Assembly: GCA_020002185.1 (NCBI GenBank)
Contig: CM034532.1
Coordinates: 28,590,655 to 28,654,654, forward strand
Source of the DNA: Paraescarpia echinospica
Lineage: Eukaryota; Annelida; Polychaeta; Sabellida; Siboglinidae
Length of the DNA stretch: 64,000 nucleotides
Direction: 5' to 3'
Under the pieces are notes generated by a model. That model was not told where the DNA came from and did not search any database. It saw nothing but the letters and a program-made list of their open reading frames with translations. Of this stretch, positions 55,001 to 61,000 are shown in pieces (position 1 is the first letter of the stretch; each line of letters opens with the position of its first letter). Made by a program: the position numbers and the translations under genes.

Positions 55001-58000
55001 GTGACCTTAATACGGTCACCTCGTCAGTCAGGTCACTTTTGACCAGTCCCGAGGGTGACCTTAATACGGTCACCTCATCAGTCAGGTCACTTTTGACCAG
55101 TCCCGAGGGTGACCTTAATAGTGAAGTTCCATATTACTAATTAAATGACTGTCATTAATTTTACGCATTATCCAGTTTGGGGTGGCCCACCCTGCATTGT
55201 TGCCATGGACAACCGCCGTAAGGATGCAAGACGTCAGTTCGTGTCCACACAACCTCTGTGTCGGTGTCCCATGTCACAACGGTGGTCTGTGTCAACTCGT
55301 GTCACATGTCCAGTTCATCTGTCTCTGTCTTCTCGGCTATGCCGGAGAAACATGTCGAACAGGTGAGTGATCTTCGTCCCCTGAGTCATTTCACATGATC
55401 TTCCCCTGAGTCATTTCACATGATCTTGTTCCCCCAAGTCATTTAATATGATCATCTTCCCCTGAGTCATTTCACATGATCTTCCCCTGAGTCTTTTCAA
55501 GTGATATTCGTCCCCTGAGTAATTTTGCATGATATTCTTCCCCGAGTCATTTTACACGATCATCTTCCCCTTAGTCATTTCACATGATCTTTTTATTCCC
55601 AATTCATTTCACATGATATTCCCGTGAGTCATTTTCCATGATCGTCTTTTTCTGAGTCATTTCACATGATCTTCTTCACTTGAATCATCTCTCATGATAT
55701 TCTCCCCTGAGTAATTTCGATGATCTTCTCCAAGTAATTTCACGTGATGTTCTCCCCCTAAGTCACTTCATACGATCTTCTTCCCCTGAGTCATTTCACA
55801 TGATCTACTTCAACGTAAGTAATTTCATATGATCTTCTTCTCCTCCCTGAGTCATTTCATATGGTCATCTTCCCCTGAGTCATTTCACTTCCCCTGAGTC
55901 ATTTCACATGATCTACTTCATTGTAAGTCATTTCATATGATTTTCTTCTCCCTGAGTCATTTCATATAATCATCTTCCCCTGAGTCATTTCACATGATTT
56001 ACTTCAACATAAGTCATTTCATATGATCTTCTTCTCCTCCCTGAGTCATTTCACATGATCTTCTTCCCCTGAGTCATTTCACATGATCTACCTCAATATA
56101 AGTCATTTCATATGATCATCTTCCCCTGAGTCATTTCACATGTTCTTCGCCTGAGTTATTTCACATGATCTTCTCCATCTAAGTCAATTCACATGATCTT
56201 CTGAGTCATTTCACATGATCTTCTTCCCTTGACACCATTGTAACAACATAAGTAACACTCTTACCGTGTGCTAAGCTATACATGATATATGATGTGATCC
56301 CACTTCTGACACCAATGTGTCATAGACCACGTATTGTCACAGACTATGTATTGGATTAGCACATCTAACAAACAAACATCCTGACCATTTAAAACAAGTA
56401 CAACACAACATTCCTGTGTCTGTTGCAGTTTCCCAGCCCCCAGAAATAGCCAGTTTCTCTGCGCAGTCGTATCTGACAGCAACAGATGTCCTCCGCCCAT
56501 CTCAGGAACTGTCTGTGTCAATGAGGATCAGGGCTGCTGACAAGAGTGGGCTGATTCTGTTCAACAGCGAAAGCAACGACTTCTTTGGTATGTACAGTTC
56601 ATATCTTGAACTGTTCATAAGTAAAGTAATATTGTAAAGAAAACCTGAATGTGTTTGCACATTCTACTTTTAGCTAACACCAATGATGGTAGGACAAATT
56701 GAGCAGGCGTACAATACAGCAAGTAGAGTATAACTGAATATATGGTGTAAAATACTTGTGTTATCCACTTCTTTTCTGAGACATTATTGTCATAAAAGCT
56801 GAATAGTTTAGGTACTTATGGTATTAGAAACTGATAATAGAAAACAACCTTTATTTAAAGACTAAGCGAACTGAACCTTTTATATTCTCATTCTGAATGA
56901 AGTATACTCTAAAAATAGTGTTCTGATATCTAATAAATTTTAGATTATTCGAGGCTATATTTGGCGGAGATAGATCGTAGAAATTGGTGGTGCAGAAAAG
57001 TTGATAAACAAGTGGAATTACTGATTGATAAGTATTATTCTTGCCTTAATATCATTCATAAAGTTGCAATAAACATATATTGAGTAGCAGTTGTGCTTAA
57101 AGTTAGTTAGTTATAGTATTTTAGAATACCTTAGTATAGTGAGTGATAATAGGGTAACTCACTTAGGTTTCGATAATTTGTAAACAAGATTTAACAAACC
57201 TGATTATGTGGTAGAATATATAGGAGAGATAAAGTAACAACCATCAAACTACTTACATAACATAATATCTGTGTAAGCCAGTACTTGCTAGATATTTTGA
57301 TTAGGTAACATTGTTGTTAAAATTAAGCAAGGGCGATAGTCGGGCGGCGTAACCTAAATAAATAAAGCAGCCTAACGTAACGTAATTGATTGTATTTAAA
57401 TTAGGTCACTATCGGTAATGTTAGCATTCGTGTCAGGATAAATAGTCGGCTGTGTAATTGAAATTTGTAATCTAAAGTGTGCTGTAGTACACAGGAAACA
57501 GTCTTTATAAAAACTAAGTTAGTTAAGTTATTAAATAAATTCTGATCGGGATATGGCGCCTTGCAAGCGGCAAGTCAAGGCAAAGCGACACTTGGTGTGC
57601 GATCACTGCCACAGCTGGGTAGATTTTGCATTGTCCGGCTGTGGGAAGTCATGGGCAGAAACCATGGAGGAAGGATTCACCTTTCAGTGCATTGGGTGTT
57701 GGAAGGTGGAGTGTCTGCATAAGGAGATAGTTAGGTTGACAGATATTGTGATGGGAATGGAGATGGGAATTAGCAAGGAGGCAGGTCGAATGGAGAGTGA
57801 TGACAGGGAGAGAGGTGAGAATACTGCAAGACTGAAGGAGAATAGCAGTGGCAAAAAAACTGAGGAAAGGAGATTGAGAGGAGGGAAGGTGATTGGAGGG
57901 GAAGAAATTGGAAAATCGACAACAGAAAACGTGACAAGCGTGAAGGTGACAGGGAAGAAAGTGACCGTAGAGAAGGCGGGAGGGAAGATGGGAAGGGAGA

Positions 58001-61000
58001 GGAGAGAGGAAAACGAGATGGGACGAACGAAGAAGGGACGAAAGGAAGTGAGAGCAAATGTAATAGAAGAGAAGTCGATAAAAGGGAAGGTGACAAGAGA
58101 AAAAGCGACAGGAAAGAATGGATCGGAAGAGAATGTGACAGGAGATAAGACGACAGGGGGGAAAGACAACAACCAGACAGATGCAAACCGAAGAAGGAGC
58201 TATTCTAAGGCAGTGATTGAGGGGGCAATGAGGAAAGAGAAGGTGTTTATGGGCGACTCCATTATGAGAAAGACGGACAAGGCACTGAGCGAGGGGAAGG
58301 ACGTCGTTGTTTGTTTACCGGGGGCTAGGATTGAACATGTAACTGACAGGGTAGAGAAGGTATTGAGACATGGCAAGGGGGGGTCTATACTGGTACATGT
58401 GGGAACAAATAATGCAGACAGGGAGGGAACAAGTGCGATAGTACAGAAGTATAGACAGTTAGTGAGGAAGCTAAAGAAGATGAGAGTTGAACAGGTTATT
58501 CTGTCAGGAATTTTGCCAGTAATGGGAGGAAGGGGGGCAACGTATAGAAACTGTAAGAGGATGGCGATCAACGTACTAGTTGAGCAGATGTGTGACGAAG
58601 AGGGGGTGGGATTCACAGATTTATGGGGATACTTTGTTGGGAGGGAAGATATGTACATGAGAGATGGCCTCCATCTTAGTGGAAAGGGGGCAGCAGTTTT
58701 CTCAGAGAACCTGCTGCGATCTGTTGACAGTGGGACAGGTTGTATCTATTTAAACTAGATTCGCAGGGGGGACTCACAGAAAAGCCTGAAAATGGAGGCA
58801 TAGATAAAGACAGCACAAATAAATCAACAAATAACAGTGTGGAAAACTCTTCTGAAGCTGGATATAAATGTGTTTGTTTAAATGCAAGGAGTATAGTAAA
58901 CAAAAGAAATGAACTAAACATTATGGTAGAAGATATTGACCCTCATATAATNNNNNNNNNNNNNNNNNNNNNNNNNNNNNNNNNNNNNNNNNNNNNNNNN
59001 NNNNNNNNNNNNNNNNNNNNNNNNNNNNNNNNNNNNNNNNNNNNNNNNNNNNNNNNNNNNNNNNNNNNNNNNNNNNNNNNNNNNNNNNNNNNNNNNNNNN
59101 NNNNNNNNNNNNNNNNNNNNNNNNNNNNNNNNNNNNNNNNNNNNNNNNNNNNNNNNNNNNNNNNNNNNNNNNNNNNNNNNNNNNNNNNNNNNNNNNNNNN
59201 NNNNNNNNNNNNNNNNNNNNNNNNNNNNNNNNNNNNNNNNNNNNNNNNNNNNNNNNNNNNNNNNNNNNNNNNNNNNNNNNNNNNNNNNNNNNNNNNNNNN
59301 NNNNNNNNNNNNNNNNNNNNNNNNNNNNNNNNNNNNNNNNNNNNNNNNNNNNNNNNNNNNNNNNNNNNNNNNNNNNNNNNNNNNNNNNNNNNNNNNNNNN
59401 NNNNNNNNNNNNNNNNNNNNNNNNNNNNNNNNNNNNNNNNNNNNNNNNNNNNNNNNNNNNNNNNNNNNNNNNNNNNNNNNNNNNNNNNNNNNNNNNNNNN
59501 NNNNNNNNNNNNNNNNNNNNNNNNNNNNNNNNNNNNNNNNNNNNNNNNNNNNNNNNNNNNNNNNNNNNNNNNNNNNNNNNNNNNNNNNNNNNNNNNNNNN
59601 NNNNNNNNNNNNNNNNNNNNNNNNNNNNNNNNNNNNNNNNNNNNNNNNNNNNNNNNNNNNNNNNNNNNNNNNNNNNNNNNNNNNNNNNNNNNNNNNNNNN
59701 NNNNNNNNNNNNNNNNNNNNNNNNNNNNNNNNNNNNNNNNNNNNNNNNNNNNNNNNNNNNNNNNNNNNNNNNNNNNNNNNNNNNNNNNNNNNNNNNNNNN
59801 NNNNNNNNNNNNNNNNNNNNNNNNNNNNNNNNNNNNNNNNNNNNNNNNNNNNNNNNNNNNNNNNNNNNNNNNNNNNNNNNNNNNNNNNNNNNNNNNNNNN
59901 NNNNNNNNNNNNNNNNNNNNNNNNNNNNNNNNNNNNNNNNNNNNNNNNNNNTATAAAACATGACAGCAAGAGTTTTTATGCGTATGTTAGAAGCAAACAG
60001 AAAGTTCAAGATAAGGTCGGTCCTCTAGAAGATAGTGCTGGAAATATAATATCAGAGGGATTCTTAATGGCAGAAGACCTGAATGAGTACTTTAGTTCAG
60101 TGTTTACCAGAGAAGATATTAGTTCACTGCCAGTGCCAGAGGCTAAGTTCAAGGTGGCAGATTCAGACTATTTAGGACAATTAATTGTAACCCGGAAATG
60201 GTAGCTAAGAAAATAAGGGTTATGAAGGATAATAAATCACCTGGAGTGGATGGGATTCCGCCCAAACTACTATTGGAAATTGTAGAACAAATTAGCGTAC
60301 CGCTTGCAGCAGTTTCAACGTATTAGAAGAGAGTGGTTCCTTTAGAATGGAAAGAAGCAAGCAGTATACGTTATTCAAAAAAGGTTAGAAGTAAAGTCGA
60401 AGAACTATAAACCAGTGAAGTTTAACATCAGTGATTTGTAAATTATTAGAAAGACTAATTAAAGATCACATGGTGGATTTTCTTGTTAAACAAAACTTGA
60501 TTAACCCATCTCAACATGTTTTTTTAAAAGCGAGGTCATGCTTAACAAATATGTTATGTTTTTTGGAAGACATCACTAAGTGGGTAGATGAGGGATCACC
60601 AGTAGATATCGTCTACTTAGATTTTCAAAAAGCTTTCGACAAAGTACCACATCAAAGATTACTGCTTAAACTAAAGGCCCTTGGCATAGGAAATGGTATA
60701 ATAAACTGGATAGAACAATGGCTGATTGACAGAAGACAACGTGTAGTAGTTGATGGGGAGGCTTCAAACTGGAAATCGGTATTGGGTGGGGTACCACAGG
60801 GATCAGTACTAGGACCTATATTATTCTTAATATATATCAACGATTTGGACGATGATATAACAAGCAAGGTGTTAAAATTTGCGGATGATACAAAAGTGTT
60901 TAGAAGGATTAAAAGTGATGGAGATAGACAGCATTTACAAGATGATCTTGACAGGTTGATCAAATGGTCTGAAAAGTGGAAAATGCTGTTCAATTTTGGG

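Larger units (their letters stand above)
53881..55133 (-). mobile_element. Pogo/Tigger-like MITE split by a LINE and expanded into a minisatellite (intron 23)
   Basis: In minus orientation the right half of the MITE is at 53881-53951 (starts CAGTCGAACC after TA). The left half begins at about 54763. A LINE lies between. The left half contains a block amplified about 6.5 times (54-bp unit), ending near 55133 at TAGTGAAGTTCC. The order of events is readable: MITE, then LINE insertion and tandem growth. Confidence 0.8.

Noticed and set aside
54705..55140. 18-residue repeat frames on both strands at 54.7-55.1 kb
   Set aside because: Product of the 54-bp MITE-derived minisatellite.
57684..58658. 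Ser/Leu/Pro-rich minus-strand frames opposite CR1 ORF1
   Set aside because: Shadows of the Lys/Glu-rich sense ORF, which has recognisable SGNH motifs.
58740..60009. Open frames of 351-407 codons made mostly of X
   Set aside because: They only exist because the 1,000-N gap contains no stops.
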